DNA of 64,000 bases from Rhodocollybia butyracea (GCA_015501585.1 JADNRY010000013.1:248001-312000), one strand, 5' to 3'; shown: positions 46,990-59,741, numbered from the stretch's first letter. Notes: generated by a model from the sequence alone, not told the origin. Made by a program: numbers and translations.

Positions 46990-48275
46990 TCAATCTTCGA
47001 CAATGTCCATCCTATTGTCATCCTCTACTTTATTAGCAAGAGGTGATTTTGCTTGAGAACGCTGGCGGAGTGTTTGTGATACAGGAGAGCGCGACGCAGC
47101 AGATGATGGCGAGTCTGCTTTGAAGGCTGCGGGGAAATAAGCGAGATAGGTGATCCAGGGTTTGTAGCAAGTTTCTTTGAACGTTTCGATTGGTTAAAAT
47201 GCTTGCATTGCGGGCAGACGTATTCTGGGGTATTGTGAGGGATGAATGAGAATAAACGACTGCAAGAAAAACTTACGAGTATCCTCCCAAAGGCTTTCCT
47301 TAACCAAACATTATGTTGTAAAGCATTTCTCACAGATGAGCGCGAAACGAGCGGCGTCATCATCTCCTAATACGACATCCACGATTTTATCGATCCACTG
47401 TCTTCGCGGAGGCTCGGGTGGCGTCGCGGGAGTAGCTATGTACATTATCGTGGTCAGTGACGGTTCGATTGGCAACAAAGCCAAAATGACTCACTAGAAA
47501 GCTGCTGTATGAGAGCTGGCTCACGGTGAGTCCAGGCGAACGAGTCGCCGAGCCGTTGTCTTGTCGCGGGGTTGTTTTGACGTTGAGGCGTAACTGGCTG
47601 AGAAGGCTGCGGAGGACCGGGCTTTTGTTGAAGTGGAGAACCCGAACGGCGAGTCATCATAACGCTGCAAGAGCTCTCGGGTCGAATAATAGTTGGTTTT
47701 CTTCTTGATCTCTTCAACCTTTTCACGCTGCTGCTTGAGTAACTGCTGAAGCGTACGTTCTGAGGTGGAATGAACACAGAATATTAAACGTAGACCTTTA
47801 AATCGACGTACCTTCAGCATCTCCTTTCCTGCTATATACCATATCATGTACAATCCTGTTCGGATAAACAGAATCCTAAAAGTCCCAATGCCATTGGACA
47901 TTTATGAGTAGACTGAGACTGGAACGTACACGATGGGACCCATTATAAGCGGGTAGTGCCCCAAGAAATTTCTCCTACAGAGTTTCTTGCACTCTACCAT
48001 GGATATTTGGCAACATGTTGGTATACCAAACAGTACTGACATAGGCCACCCAAGACGGCCAACGTGTACACCGTCACCAGTAGTGTGGCTCGCCGCTCGC
48101 GAAGTCGAATCTCCGAAAGCAGGACTTGACGCTTTCTGATATTGTTTGCCATAGTGGTAAAACGGTGTCATAGTCTTCTTCTTTTTGCTGTTGACAAACA
48201 ACTGAAGTCAGCACACTGTAATTCGCCGAAAATACAACAACCTACTTTGAAGAATAGACGTTTTAAAAAAGACAT
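46990..48275 (-). pseudogene. LNP1: Lunapark (LNP1) homologue with several frame breaks
   Basis: Recognisable lunapark order: MSFLKRLFFKQKEEDYDTVL, NNIRKRQVLLSEIRLRERR, the first membrane segment ATLLVTVYTLAVLGGLCQY, then LEKFLGALP and a second hydrophobic part, SRKGDAEERTLQQLLKQQ with REKVEEIKKKTNYYSTRELL, a Pro-rich linker (QQKPGPPQPSQPVTPQ), RRQWIDKIVDVVLGDDD, and the zinc finger ICEKCF ... YVCPQCKHFNQSK. It ends EDDNRMDIVED. LNP1 stabilises three-way junctions of the tubular ER. The frame breaks at about 48156-48167 (T run), 47941-47960, 47641-47660 and at an in-frame TAA at 47311-47313 flanked by compensating one-base changes. Splice sites and both CxxC pairs are intact, so either recent decay or sequence errors; I cannot tell which. 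Confidence 0.7.
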
Positions 48276-48644
48276 CGTGATGGCTTGTAACCTGCACGGT
48301 CGTATGTATGTGGAAAATAGAAGAGGACAATGCCAACAGGATTTGGTTTTCGAAGTTAAGGTCAATCCTATATGGTCACGCATTCGTCACTTGCTTTCAG
48401 CGTTGGCGTTTGAAGCGTATAAAATTTTCAAACTCAAACGACGCACACTAATTCAGTTAAGATATTCCTAGGGATAGATATTGCAGTTGGCAGTTAAATG
48501 ATCAACAGACCAAATAGATATACGAACACAAACAAAACATACTAAAACAGCTGGAGGATATTGCAAGATAATAAAGAACGCGAAGAACCATTAATGAAAC
48601 AATACGAGCGAGTGAAGACAAGACTCGAACAACCGACGAAAACT

Positions 48645-49819
48645 CTACTCTGTCCTCCCCCCTCTCGTCGTTTTATCTTCATTAGGACGCTTCGTGCCCG
48701 CTTTCGCGCCACGTAGGGCCTCCAACTCGTTCTCAGCTCTTTGTCTATGACTACGTTCCCCTCCCCACACGCGACGCATCTCCTCGAGTTGGGCTTGGAG
48801 GTCACCCATAGCTTGATCCATAAGAAGCTTTTCTAGTGTCCACTTTTCGATATTTCGTGCTTCATTCTCTTTGAGATGGTGGATGTATTGTTGTACAAGC
48901 GCGGGAAAGGATTGCTCCTTTGGATTTTTCACCCGAGCCATTTGGAACGATGCGGCCGAGCTCGTTGATTCCTTCGTTTATGTTCCCTCGACGGCGACGT
49001 TCTACTTCTTTCTATGAAGACGAATGAGTACTCGGAATCGGAGAAAGGAGCAAAATACGTACGTGATTGTCCTTCCGCTGTCGAGTCCATTCGTCGCTGC
49101 CCATGGCTGCGCCACCTCTAGTGCCACGTCTACCTCCAGTAGAAGGGGCGGAAGATTGATCAACAGGCTTGTCATCATCGTCACCATCGTCTTCTTTTGG
49201 AGCACTTGGCGAGAGGGCAGGAGCAGCCTGCAATTGCGACAGAACTTAGTTGACCGAGATTTTGGAGGTCCACGGGGATGTGAGGAAGTCCTGGTTTCGG
49301 CCATACCTGGGAATGGCGCAGGATGAGGCATAGGAAAGCCCTGCAGCTGGCGGCGGCAGCATTGGATGCATTTACAAAGGAAGCATGCTGGGAGAGATTG
49401 GACAGAGTTTTTGCAGCATCTTCCGTTAGCGATCCGTCACCAGAAACCTGAGGAATAAGGTCAGTCCTGCTATCTCAACGTCACATGAGGAACGGTGTGG
49501 ACGATGGACGTGATGTCGATATCGCGATCACGTGTAGAACATGTAGGTCCGGAGGCAAGAGGAGAATGTACAGGGCAAAGTCAAGTCAAGAAAGATATAA
49601 GACAGATCAAGGATAAAGTAACAACGAAAGGAAAAAGAAACAGATGCGATCCTCACAACTTGTTTGAATACTCCAGGAATTTGCGTTAGAAGTTGCATAA
49701 TTTTGGTTTCTGTCCAGCGAAGGGAATTGCACCGCTGCTAAATCAATCTGTCCTGCCTGAGACTGAGTGGGGATTCCAGCGGGCTGAGGCATAGGAGATT
49801 CGGCTGCAGTCGGAGCCAT
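48645..49819 (-). CDS. CBF1: bHLH transcription factor, CBF1-like
   Basis: The exon ending SDEWTRQRKDNH splices to KEVERRRRGNINEGINELGR, the basic region and helix 1. The KDNHKEVERRRR series is the E-box-binding signature of Cbf1-type proteins. It continues IVPNGSGEKSKGAILSRA, and helix 2 plus a leucine-zipper-like coil follow in a neighbouring frame (YIHHLKENEARNIEKWTLEK, LMDQAMGDLQAQLEEMRR). The upstream part has MAPTAAESPMPQPAGIPTQ, DGSLTEDAAKTLSNLSQHAS and an acidic KEDDGDDDDKPVDQ. Cbf1 controls sulphur-amino-acid genes and, in yeast, centromere function. One extra base near 48895-48899 breaks helix 2, and the exon borders between 49200 and 49380 are unclear (a 29-nt candidate intron at 49348-49376). 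Coding is clear, the exact model is not. Confidence 0.7.
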
Positions 49820-50833
49820 TATAATGGATGGAGATGACAAGAGTTGGGTGCTGGTTGACTCTGAAGGAGATGAAAAGGGAAGAATCAAAATTAGGTAGAT
49901 GCGATACGGCGGGGCAACAGACCTGAAGAATGACCTTTGTGTTGATGAAGCTGTTTGATGGGTGTTGAACGTTGCCAAAGACCTTCAACAAATTATATCT
50001 GTAGCCATAGCAGATTGTAAGACCATAAACGAACTCCAAATGGTCCAGTACAACAACAACGACGACGACTTACCCGTACTTGAGACAATGAGCAAATTGG
50101 TAAAAGACGACTACAACGTCCTATGTGGCTTTGAAGTTATACAAAGACTATTGAACAGAAGAACTTCAAAGCTGGAATATTGAAAAAAAGGTAGGTACGA
50201 GGAGGAGCGCGTTGCGATATTTGAAGCGACGAGTCGTCGTGGGGGGAAAATCGTGACTAGTGGATTGAGGGTCACACCTTTTTTACCTGACTGACACCGC
50301 GGTCCGCCACCAACCGATAAGGTTTAACCACGAGACCTAACACGTGTTGTTCTGGGTGACGTAACTACTATAAGACTCTGGTCCGAACTTTTCCGAAGCG
50401 CTAACTTTCCATAGATTGTGAATTCTTGTGAAATCCTGTTGAAATCTAAATCGACAGGCTATGAAGAACGCCCCGTGGGATTCACTAATATTATCATACC
50501 ACCTTTCTCGGGATTTTTTGGACCACCGGGTGGCTTTCTGACCAGGCCAAGCCTCGCTAAAAGCGTTCGAAAGTTTTTTTTGGATTTCGAGCCTTTAGCA
50601 AGGAAGAAAAACTAGTGATCGCTAATTATAGGACGCAAATATCTACTGTCAGGAAATGATCTTCAGTGGTTGAGGCGTCGCGTTCGTCGAAAACGCTCTA
50701 CAGAATCTAAAGTAATCTATTTTCATTTACAGAGAAAGAATAAGATCATCAATATAGGTGTTATGTATGTATCTGTCCCAAGCGGAAACGACAAAGAAAG
50801 AGTGAATTACATAGGATTATAAGATACTTCAGA
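49820..50833. other. Intergenic between the CBF1-like and Na+/H+ exchanger genes
   Basis: Holds the CBF1-like promoter and the exchanger's 3' region. A 65-codon plus-strand frame at 50418-50615 (ending SVRKFFLDFEPLARKKN) has no partner exon or known motif. Nothing else supported. Confidence 0.4.
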
Positions 50834-53105
50834 TCATGGTGACCTATTCTCAGAGGAAGACGGGCTCCTTAACATTGGACTCGCAAGACCTCTTTCCATT
50901 CTGCTGCCGTTATTGACGCCTACTACTCCGGCAGCAGCTGCACCCAGCTCGACCTCCTGACCTTCACCTTCGTCTTCACTTTCTGCTGGAGTACCAAGCA
51001 CACTCCCACCCAAAGAACCAGCAGGCCCGGATGCACCAAGACTCCGTCGAGCCCGGCGAGCATGAAATGTCCTACTCGCCGTAGCATTTGAAAATAAGGG
51101 CAAAGATACCTCTCATCCAATGCTTGGAACCATTTACCGTCCTCTCCGATTTGTTGATTGGGAGTACCATTGTGTGGAGGGTTTCCTGGAGAAGGGGGTT
51201 CGTGTGAAGTTGAGGCAAGAGGAAGAACTTCCGCATCCGAGTCCGAATCTGAAGATGCGGCAGAGAATATCCCATGCTGGAGATTCGAGGAAGGTGGTGC
51301 GTTGGCTATGTGGTGGTTATAGTTTGCCCCGTAGTGTGTTCCTATTCTGCTAGCACGAAGTGAATGCTTGGGCATTAGACAGGTAGTTGGTCTCCTCATC
51401 CAAATATCTACTCCACTGGCCACCAGGAAGAGAGTTACTACGCCGCAAGGGCCATCGGCCACCTCCGAGCGCCCAATTATCTTCTTCATCGCTATCAGTG
51501 GCGCCCTCGTCTTCCACCCCAGTTCGGATCCCTAAAACTTCTAGCATCCTCGCCGTGGTGCCGCCAAACACGAGCACCGTCAATACCACAACAGCAAGAA
51601 CCGTGATACGGAGGGTGTTCGCATTGTTCCCTTGGAATCCAGCCGCAAGAGCCACTCCAACTGCCCCACGCAACCCAGCCCAAAATAGCATCATCTGATA
51701 CGAATGAGGCAGCTCCTCAGTACGTTGACCACGAGCATGTTTATGGAAGAAATTGATAGCCTCAGAAAGAGGGAATACTGCGGCATATCGTGTAAACACG
51801 ACTGCAATGGTCGTAATGGTAATGAAAATGGGCTTGACATAGTTGGTAACTTTCTCCGTTGTAGGGGCACTGGTGAAGAGTGCCAGGCCAAGATAAATGA
51901 AGATAAAGTTCTCCGATAGCTGGGCGAGAGTGGCGAAGATGTATTTGGTCGTTCGCTGGGTACGCCTGGACATGGTGTGATAAGCGTAATGTTTGAGCGT
52001 AATGCCACAGAATAGCAGTGACACGATGCCAGACATGGACAGGCCGTTAGAGAAGAAGTAGCAAGTATAAGCAGCTAGAGCCACCAGACAAGATTCGATA
52101 TGTGGGTAAAGGTTGAGTGACGAATGTTTGAGCAAAAGTGAGGTAGCAAGTCCGAACGCTACTCCTAGGGCCATGGATACGCTAAAAGAAAGCAAGAAAA
52201 TTCCGATGCCATGGAAGATTGACGACAGGTAAATTTCCGTTCCATGAAAACGTGTGAGTGTTCTAAAAACAATCAGACGAAGCTCAAATGAACTCGGAAA
52301 TAGTGGTACTTACTCGTACATAACAATACTGACGGCATCGTTCAACAAACTCTCGCCAAAGAATGACGGTATACAGTTTTGGGTCGACCTTGTACTGATT
52401 GAAGATTGCCAGAATGGTGACTGGATCAGTGGCAGAGAGGGTTGAGCCAAACGTCAAGCATTCCAGTAGGGTTAGATCCAGGGATTCAAGCCGAGAACGA
52501 GTAAATGTAAACGAGGACACTGTCCTGTAACATTTGAGAACTGTGATCGTAACGATTTCATTATGACTTACCCCACGCCGACTGCGGAAATAAACGTCCC
52601 AAAGAACGCAAAGATGAGGATAGAGCCAAAGTTACGGAAAAAGTTTTTCCTGTGTGGAATTAGATGAAAGGGGCAAAATCAAGGCGATAAAAACATGCCT
52701 GTTTTAGTTCGTATCCCGAATTTAAAATAATCGGTGGAAGCAGAAGGTTGAAGAATAATGTGTGCTTGAACGTCTGAAGTGAAAGTAAAAACAATCATCA
52801 ATTCCAGAGATAGTTACAAGGCTAATGTCTCCTTTCAGCTCACCAGCATTTCCCTAATCACCGTTCCTGGTGCGAGCCTGACAATAAGCCTACAGCCATC
52901 CCAGCGAAGATAGAGACTAAAGTTTCATGCACGCCCGTATACGTTTGATTTGGAGATAATAAGAGGTCCACAGCGAAAGAATAAGGAGCATGCACACTAA
53001 GAATAATGACCAGGAAGAATAGTATTCTTCATCTTCAACTATTATTGGCGACGGAGATGTCGTGGTGGCAGCAGTGACGGTGACGGAGCCCAAACCAAAG
53101 GACAT
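50834..53105 (-). CDS. NHX1: Endosomal/vacuolar Na+/H+ (K+/H+) exchanger with frame breaks
   Basis: Starts MSFGLGSVTVTAATTTSPSP, first helix SLFLVCMLLILSLWTSYYL. Then HETLVSIFAGMAVGL, APGTVIREMLTFKHTLFFNL, LLPPIILNSGYELKQ, KNFFRNFGSILIFAFFG, LECLTFGSTLSATDPVTILA, the catalytic GESLLNDAVSIVMYE (ND pair), LAQLSENFIFIYLGLALF and MLFWAGLRGAVGVALAAG. The cytoplasmic tail has DERYLLPLF, then FSNATASRTFHARRARR, and ends SPSSSENRSP. This is the NHE/NHX family that exchanges K+ or Na+ for H+ in endosomes or vacuoles. The frame breaks at about 52929-52937, 52880-52888 and 51099-51108, each equal to one missing base. A 31-nt candidate intron at 51350-51380 is needed in the tail. The intron after YELKQ starts with GC. 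Confidence 0.85.
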
Positions 53106-53475
53106 GGTGGTAGAATCAAGAGCGCGCCAGCAGTGCCAAATCTAAGATGGTTGTTCGAGAACACCTGTTTACGTCGATTTTACGTAAGCAGCGCGATTGG
53201 CGAACTGGCATTGCAAACTTCTAAGTACACTACAGAGACAAAGATGTACAGTACGGGGTATCTACTGACAGCCACACGAAGAAAAAAGAGTACATACAGA
53301 TGGAAAAAACTAGTGGAAAGACACAAGAGCAGATAATAACTTAGTAAATGATAATAATACAGCAGTATAAAAGCATTAGAATGCTGCCTACAATAATAGA
53401 GAGATAGGAAACAAGGCTCAAGGCCTGCGAAGAGTCCCATGTCAACAGATAGCTCGAATATGTAAAAATACAGTC

Positions 53476-55784
53476 CTACATTAAATCTGCACGACGTAGA
53501 TGGTCTCTCAGAATCGATTCTTCAACTTTAAAATACCATTCGTTAATCAGCGGAAGAAGCTTAAGCGAAGGGGAGACTTGCCTGCTGCCAACGTAGCGGC
53601 AGTGGAACGAGTATCCTGCGAAAAAAAAAAAAAAAAAACGGTAGGCACCAAACACGACTGACTGCAACAAAACATGGCGTACAATGACAGATGTAAGATG
53701 TACAAAGAACGAACGCTGCGCAGGCGAATACTGCTTTAAAATCTCGCGAAAATGTTGTTGAAAGTCTGAATACCAAGTGAGCTACGACAGGATCAATCAA
53801 GCAAATATGCTCACATTTGGTCGCCGTTGCGATATCGTTTCGACGATCTCCGAAACTGGGAACAGAATCTCGTATCCTCACTCCACGTTGTAATTTTGCT
53901 TGAAGAAGATCACATTTGTTGAGAAACAGTATGAGCTGGATTCATCAGTCAAGGCTAATATCGTCATGATCTCAGCATACCTGTGTCCGTGATAGCGATT
54001 TGCAAGAGCAAACTGATTTCCATAATAAAAAGCTGTCTTCAAGGCGATTCACCCGGCGGTCTAGGATCAGTAAGTCTTAATTTTTTGACATAGAGCGCAG
54101 TGAAGGGTACCTTCTGCAAGCTTCTCATCAAAACAGGATACTAGATTGAAACAAGTGAATACGAGTGTGGCGCAAAACATTGATGCTTACTAGGTCTATG
54201 GTGACGACAGTGGCACAAGGGTTTCAGCTTAAGATCGTGCCCAGCTATCCAGTACTCACGCAAGAAATATGATGGCGTTGACTGAAATGTGATTAGACAA
54301 GAGAAACAATGATGGCGAACAAAGTAATCACCATCGTCAAAGTACGGATACCAGGCAGCGCGCTGATAATGCAGAGCGGGTAAGCACGAAAGACATCACA
54401 GATGGGAGTAGTCCCCTACGCTGCTACGGATGCCACCAACATCATATAGTCTCCACTCCTGTCCAACAGTGCGACCTGTGATGGTACAATTTATCATCAG
54501 AAAAGGAAATAAGGGAACCAGCACTTACCATGTTCGAAGATGAATTTATACTCTTGTACGCCCAGCGTCCGTAACCTGGCTCGAATAACATCGTCATCCG
54601 TGGGCTCATAATTACTGACGGCTATGCGTTCCACGTCGTTCAGGAAGCTAATGGTCATTAATGTTAGAATGGGTGACCATACGTCGGAACACTCACAAGC
54701 CTGCAGAATCCTCCAGGCGTGTCTTACTTCTGCTCATCATTTCACGCACTGTTAAATCCTCCCAGATAGCTTTCATGTCGTCTCTACATCCAGCGATAAC
54801 TTCAGCGATTTCGTCGTCCGAGTCCCGTATTTTGCGAAGAGCATGAGCATCTCCGTCAGCATGAGCCCTCCTGGCTCGTATTTTCTCGAAAGCGGACTTC
54901 CATCCGTTGCTGGAGTTGATAGAAAACTCCTTCAACACTCGGCGATTAGCAGACTCGTCATCAAAAGGCGCCGCTGTAGTGACAGTAGTAGGCTCAGGTT
55001 CGAGGGTGCTTTCGCCAAACCGTCGCTCTAGGTCAGTCTGAATTCGTCTAAGAGGACCCAGCCTGAGTTTGAGTAATCGATGCTTTTCCTTGAATTTTAA
55101 TCGAGGTTTTGAGGAACTTTGAATGTCTTCCGAAGACTCGTCGCTACTGCCTACGTATTCGGGTGAAGGTAACGAGGCTGCGGCCATTTCTCGAGAGAGA
55201 ACGTCGAGAATGTTGTTCACCTGGGACAATCAGTTTGATACTGGGTGAACGTAACGAAAACGTACGTTTTTGACGAGATTCAGAAAAACAACAGCCCTCC
55301 AGTTGTTTCTCTCCGCTAACCACTCTTTTTTGGCATAAGTTAGCTGAAAGCTGTTGAAGAAGGATTGGTAACATTCTGAGAAGCATGACGCGAAGAGGGA
55401 TGTACTTTTTCAGTGTCGCCGTCTTGCCACTTTCGCTTTGACCTGTGTCCATTCCTGTTACTACAAGGGTGAATATTGCGATGAAGACACTTACCTAGGA
55501 GCAGGAGCTTCACCGGCCTTCTCTTTTTCTTCTCTCCTTCCTTTTCCCTTTTAAGTTGTTCATCAATTTCATTGCTAAGGAGTTTGTGGATTCAGCAGCC
55601 AGAAACCAGAGAATAAAGATCCACGGAACCTGATCCTCAAAGCCTCTGCCTCTGCACATTCCCTCTCAGCCCGCTCCGCAGGGGTTTCGTTTGGAGGAGG
55701 CGCTATAGCCAACGCCAAAGGGTCAATGTCTGTGGCGTTCATCGGGGGGAGATGAAAGTAGTAGCCAACAATTTTTTCATTCAT
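53476..55784 (-). CDS. Heterotrimeric G-protein alpha subunit, large-insert type
   Basis: Begins MNEKIVGYYFHLPPMNATDI, then an acidic/basic helix with EIDEQLKREKEGEKKKRKP. After an intron the P-loop GQSESGKTATLKNFQLTYA is rebuilt across two junctions. The helical domain is enlarged by a Ser/acid-rich insert (SSDESSEDIQSSSKPRLKFK) before AFEKIRARRAHADGDAHALR. Switch I is RARLRTLGVQEYKFIFEHG, switch II is GQEWRLYDVGGIRS (DVGG). ILFLNKCDLL (NKxD) gives base recognition. The end is VEESILRDHLRRADLM. The ending lacks the C-terminal Gly and Cys pattern of receptor-coupled Gi types. Agarics have many such divergent G-alphas; N-terminal myristoylation (MGxxxS) is absent. An intron acceptor near 53617 follows a run of about 18 T on the coding strand. 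Frames are clean throughout. Confidence 0.88.
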
Positions 55785-58231
55785 TATCTAGAGATCCAGT
55801 ATCACGCGAAGGGCAGTACTGATTTGAATTGATTTCAGGTACCATTTAGACGCCCGGCATCCCAAAAATGCCGTAGAGAGCAATGTTTATCGCAGGTCAA
55901 TAAACCTTTTACACCTATCATATCAAGTCAAGTGCATAACTTCTAGTCATCTTGCGACAAATGTCTATGTGAAAAGCAGTGTATTTCCATGCAAGTCGAA
56001 CGTAAAACCGGTGTAAGTACTCAGCAAAACAAGCTCTATTATAGTAGTATGCGTACGCGCATCGTGACGTTCTGGGGACTGCTCTTAATCTGTCTTCGGT
56101 TCTTGGTTTCGCAGTCCTTGTTCCGTTGCGACCGTATTTCCCCATCCTGGATTCAGTACGAAACTCGGGCCCCGGGAGTGGACACTGAGTGAACGGGAGA
56201 GAAGCCCTATGATGCAGCGTAAGTTGTATCAAATCGGAAAGCCCGGTGAGTAGCCAGGACAAATATGGGTGGAAGCTTCTCATGATCCATCCGTTTCACC
56301 CAAGTTGTAGAACTAGCCATTGCGACATTGTACTGTCGGGCCCGAATAAGCACAAACTTATCCGACCAACTCCATTAGATGTCTATGTCTAGCCATATAT
56401 GAACCTCGAAGGTCCCGGTCAGGCCGCAGGCCTCAGGTCAAGGCTCCTCATTTCTACCAGAGCCTTGCAACTGACACTAGGACGTGTGATACCGATTAGC
56501 AGACTAACCAGCTGACAATGACTGAGTACTATTTCTACCGGTCAGGGCATTAATTAAGAGAGCGAGAGCCACAATATAAGTAAGTATGCCTAGCGACAGC
56601 CGACGGAATCTGGATAATATCCTCAGCCACTGGGAAGTGACTTCTCAAAGATGCGGTCAAACGTCTTCATTGAACGTCCTGTTGGCTCCTGTTGGCTCGG
56701 GTGACTCGGGAAGATAGGTTCTTCTAAATTCTCAAACTCCGAGGAGGATTTCCTCATTACTCCTACTTGTGAGGTGGAACATCGACTCCACTCCGCCCCG
56801 GTACGATGCGATGGGAAGCCCAAGTGTTCTTTCGGTCTTTCAAAAAAACCATAGTAAGTCATCGACTCCCTCACTACTCCATCTCGGAACTCGGTCACGA
56901 AAAAACATACACATGCCAAATACTTATCTACCTACATATTTTGTACATATACCTTGAATTTAAGTCGACCACGGATGCAGAAAGCGTATAACACATCATA
57001 AAGTTTTAAGTAACTGGTCGATCTTATGCATCTTGTTCATCAGCCGTTAAATGATGAATGTCCGAACCGTCAAATGTCGTTATAATGTGAAGACACAGCA
57101 CATAACAGAGAAGGAGCAAGAAGATTTTCCCTCAAAGGACAACATCATACCGTCAGGTGTTGGGGTCTTGAAATTTGTCGTCTTTGAGGGAATTAATACC
57201 GACTGCTTTGACCGGTTGACCCTTGAGAAGTAGATGGCATCGATAATCCACCATCAATTGCCATGAAAGCCTTCATAGGGCACATGACCTTTTGAATTTT
57301 TCATTCCCTTGAAAATCCCTGTACATGCGATGTCGTACTCGGAAGTCCGGCGATTGACCGAAGTGAAATACAGCGCTGTTATTTATACAACAATGATTTT
57401 AACAATTGCGTACACAGTAACCACATGGATCCGATGCAAATCAGCATAATTCGATAACCGAGTGTTTAGAGTACCATGCAATAGTCCGCATGAAAGCTGG
57501 CTCCTTTCGAGCCATAACCTTTGTGGGAGTTCTTTGAAGGAAGGGAAGAGGTCCCTTTGAGGAACAGCCGGGGCGCAATGATTACCGGTGTTGTCGCGTC
57601 ATGAAGTGCAACAACAGCGCCTGCTGGCGGTGAAAGCAGACTCGGAGTCCAGATCCCTACTCGATCTACTAACACCGCACAGTCACTGGGGCTCACTGGG
57701 GTCACCCTACTAGACGGTACCAAGAAATCATTTCGTCAATGATGAAGCCGAGAGCGCCCGTCAAGTGACAATAAGTTGGAGCTTATAGTATTACTTACTA
57801 CGTTTCTGATTATGGGTGGTTATTCTATCGTTCGGTCAAAAATTGGTCTGATTCCAATGATACTCAAAGATCCAAAACTAGTGAAAACCCAGATCGGAAA
57901 TTTCGGACAAAGAAGGCAAGATTTGACTGGAATTTGCCTCACACAGCTCATGAGAAGCAAGCCCCATTGAGCTTTCCGCGAACAAAAGTTTCAAAAGCAT
58001 CAACATCCAATCAATCGATGGCAGACTTTTTTACTGTAAAGAAAGGATGATCGAAATTGAAACAAAAGTTCACAGTGACCTACCTAGAAATCTTACTTGG
58101 CTGGGAAAAAGTACAAGAAAGCTCAAAGCGTGAATCTTTTGAAACCTGGAAATACTTCTACTTGAGAAGTCAGTATTCATATTCAAAATGAATGAAATTC
58201 ATACTTAGTAGCCCTTTCAATAATTAATATT
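55785..58231. other. Gene-poor stretch of about 2.4 kb
   Basis: Lies between the start of G-alpha and the end of an F-box-like gene, both leftward. A minus-strand 85-codon frame at 57466-57723 (start MVPSSRVTPVSPSDCAVLVD) has no recognised motif. No repeats, RNA genes or mobile-element ends were recognised. Confidence 0.45.
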
Positions 58232-59741
58232 CTATTGATCATCTTCTTCAACTATTCTTTCTTCTAAGCCCAGTCCCACTTCCCTTATACTCATGTCCCG
58301 CATCATGGACATGATATGCATGACTCTATCGACTTCATCTTCATCCACATTCTCATCCTCGGATTCCCCATAATCGTCCACACTGTCTTCTTCATCATCG
58401 TCGTCTTCGTTGATAAATACAACATCCCTCAGTTTAGGCGAACCAGCCGTCACTTTGGCAACCCATGTGCATAGAGGGCATAGTGCGTTCCCAGGAGAAA
58501 GTATGGGCTCCCAGTAGTGCGTATGATTGGGGTCGAAGTCAGGAGGGAGCACAACTCGGAGGGTGTGGGAGGAAAAGCCTACTTCTAGGACTTCAAGAGC
58601 GATCAGGGGCCATTCCTCGATGAATACAGATGGAGGTGGGGAATTGAGTTGTAAGTACCACCTAACTTTGATTATCTTTAACTTGTCTAACTTGGATAGT
58701 GCTGCAAAAACATCTTTGTCCTCGAGGGAGTAAGAGATACCAATCGAGAAAGATTCAAGATTATGAAAATAGGGCACGAAGGAGTTTAGTACCCCTGGAG
58801 TGATTGAACCACAGTTGTTCTATTTTCAGTCAAGGAACTGGAATCAGAATCAAAAGAAATGATATATAGATTGAATACACACAGTTAAATGAAGCTCAAG
58901 CAAGTTGCCTTGTAGACGAAGTAGCCATGCCTCCTCCGCGTTACCATCTAATCTACCACCAAGCATCTGCAATAAGATCCGAGTAGGGTTCTCGAGTGTA
59001 ATCTTCCTCAACATCAAACCACTGTCTGGACTCATCGAGCCAATCTGAGCCAAAATCCGCACCTTTTCTTCATCGTCGAACGCGAACTGATTAAGATGCA
59101 ATTCACGCAAACACGAGACACTAGAAGATTGCGATAATCCGGACAATACTTTCAAGCTCTCTACAAATGTTCCTGGATGACACCGCTCTGGTATGAACCG
59201 TATAGTTTGTAATATACATTCTGACCCGGAAGTGAGGATACGTATAGCAGTCGCTAGCAGAGCGGGTAGCCGGTTGGTTGTCGGTCCAGGAGTAAGCATA
59301 GAGAGAGAGCCGGTTACGAGCAGATTTCGAACATATTTGTGGAGTTTATCCGGGTAAGAAACGAGGGATAATAAGGGATGAGGGGTCTATAAGAGTATTA
59401 GGACATAAGATAATTGATTGTCTTATACGTACTGGTGGAAGATCATTTTCGTTTTCGTTTTCTTCAGTATGAGGAAGTTTTCCCGTCTCTCCAGTCCAGC
59501 TAGATTCAACCTCCTGATTAATGTGAAGGTTTACAGAGCGATAAAGTATCATTCCTGCAGCCTCGCTCAGGTCGCGATTCGCGAGAGAGCAGCAGTAGAG
59601 CGCGTTACGTCCACGAGTTCCTTCTTGAAATTCATCTTTTGAGTAAGAAGAGCTGGCAGATGGAAGAGGAAGATTTTCAAGGATGACGAGAATAATATCG
59701 AATGGTAGGTTCGAGACCATGATATGCGTGTTAGCGCTCAA
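58232..59741 (-). CDS. F-box-like / leucine-rich adaptor protein
   Basis: Starts MSANTHIMVSNLPFDIILV, then ILENLPLP, an F-box-like motif, then RNALYCCSLANRDLSEAAGM and ILYRSVNLHI, the usual F-box followed by a strand-helix repeat. A second ATG at 59720 gives MVSNLPFDII. After an intron (about 59346-59440) comes PDKLHKYVRNLLVTGSLS and leucine-rich segments LRELHLNQFAFDDEEKVRIL and LLRLQGNLLELHLT. A further intron at about 58790-58885 joins NNCGSITPGVLNSFVPYF and FHNLESFSIGIS. The C-terminus is strongly acidic (EDDDDEEDSVDDYGESEDE) and ends VGLGLEERIVEEDDQ. Probably an SCF adaptor; target unknown. The acidic tail is unusual for this group. Confidence 0.7.

Noticed and set aside
50418..50615. 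65-codon ORF ending DFEPLARKKN
   Set aside because: No partner exons or recognised family; kept only as part of the intergenic note.
53617..53640. Poly-A/T run as a retroposon tail
   Set aside because: It lies in a G-alpha intron directly before the acceptor and serves as a polypyrimidine tract.
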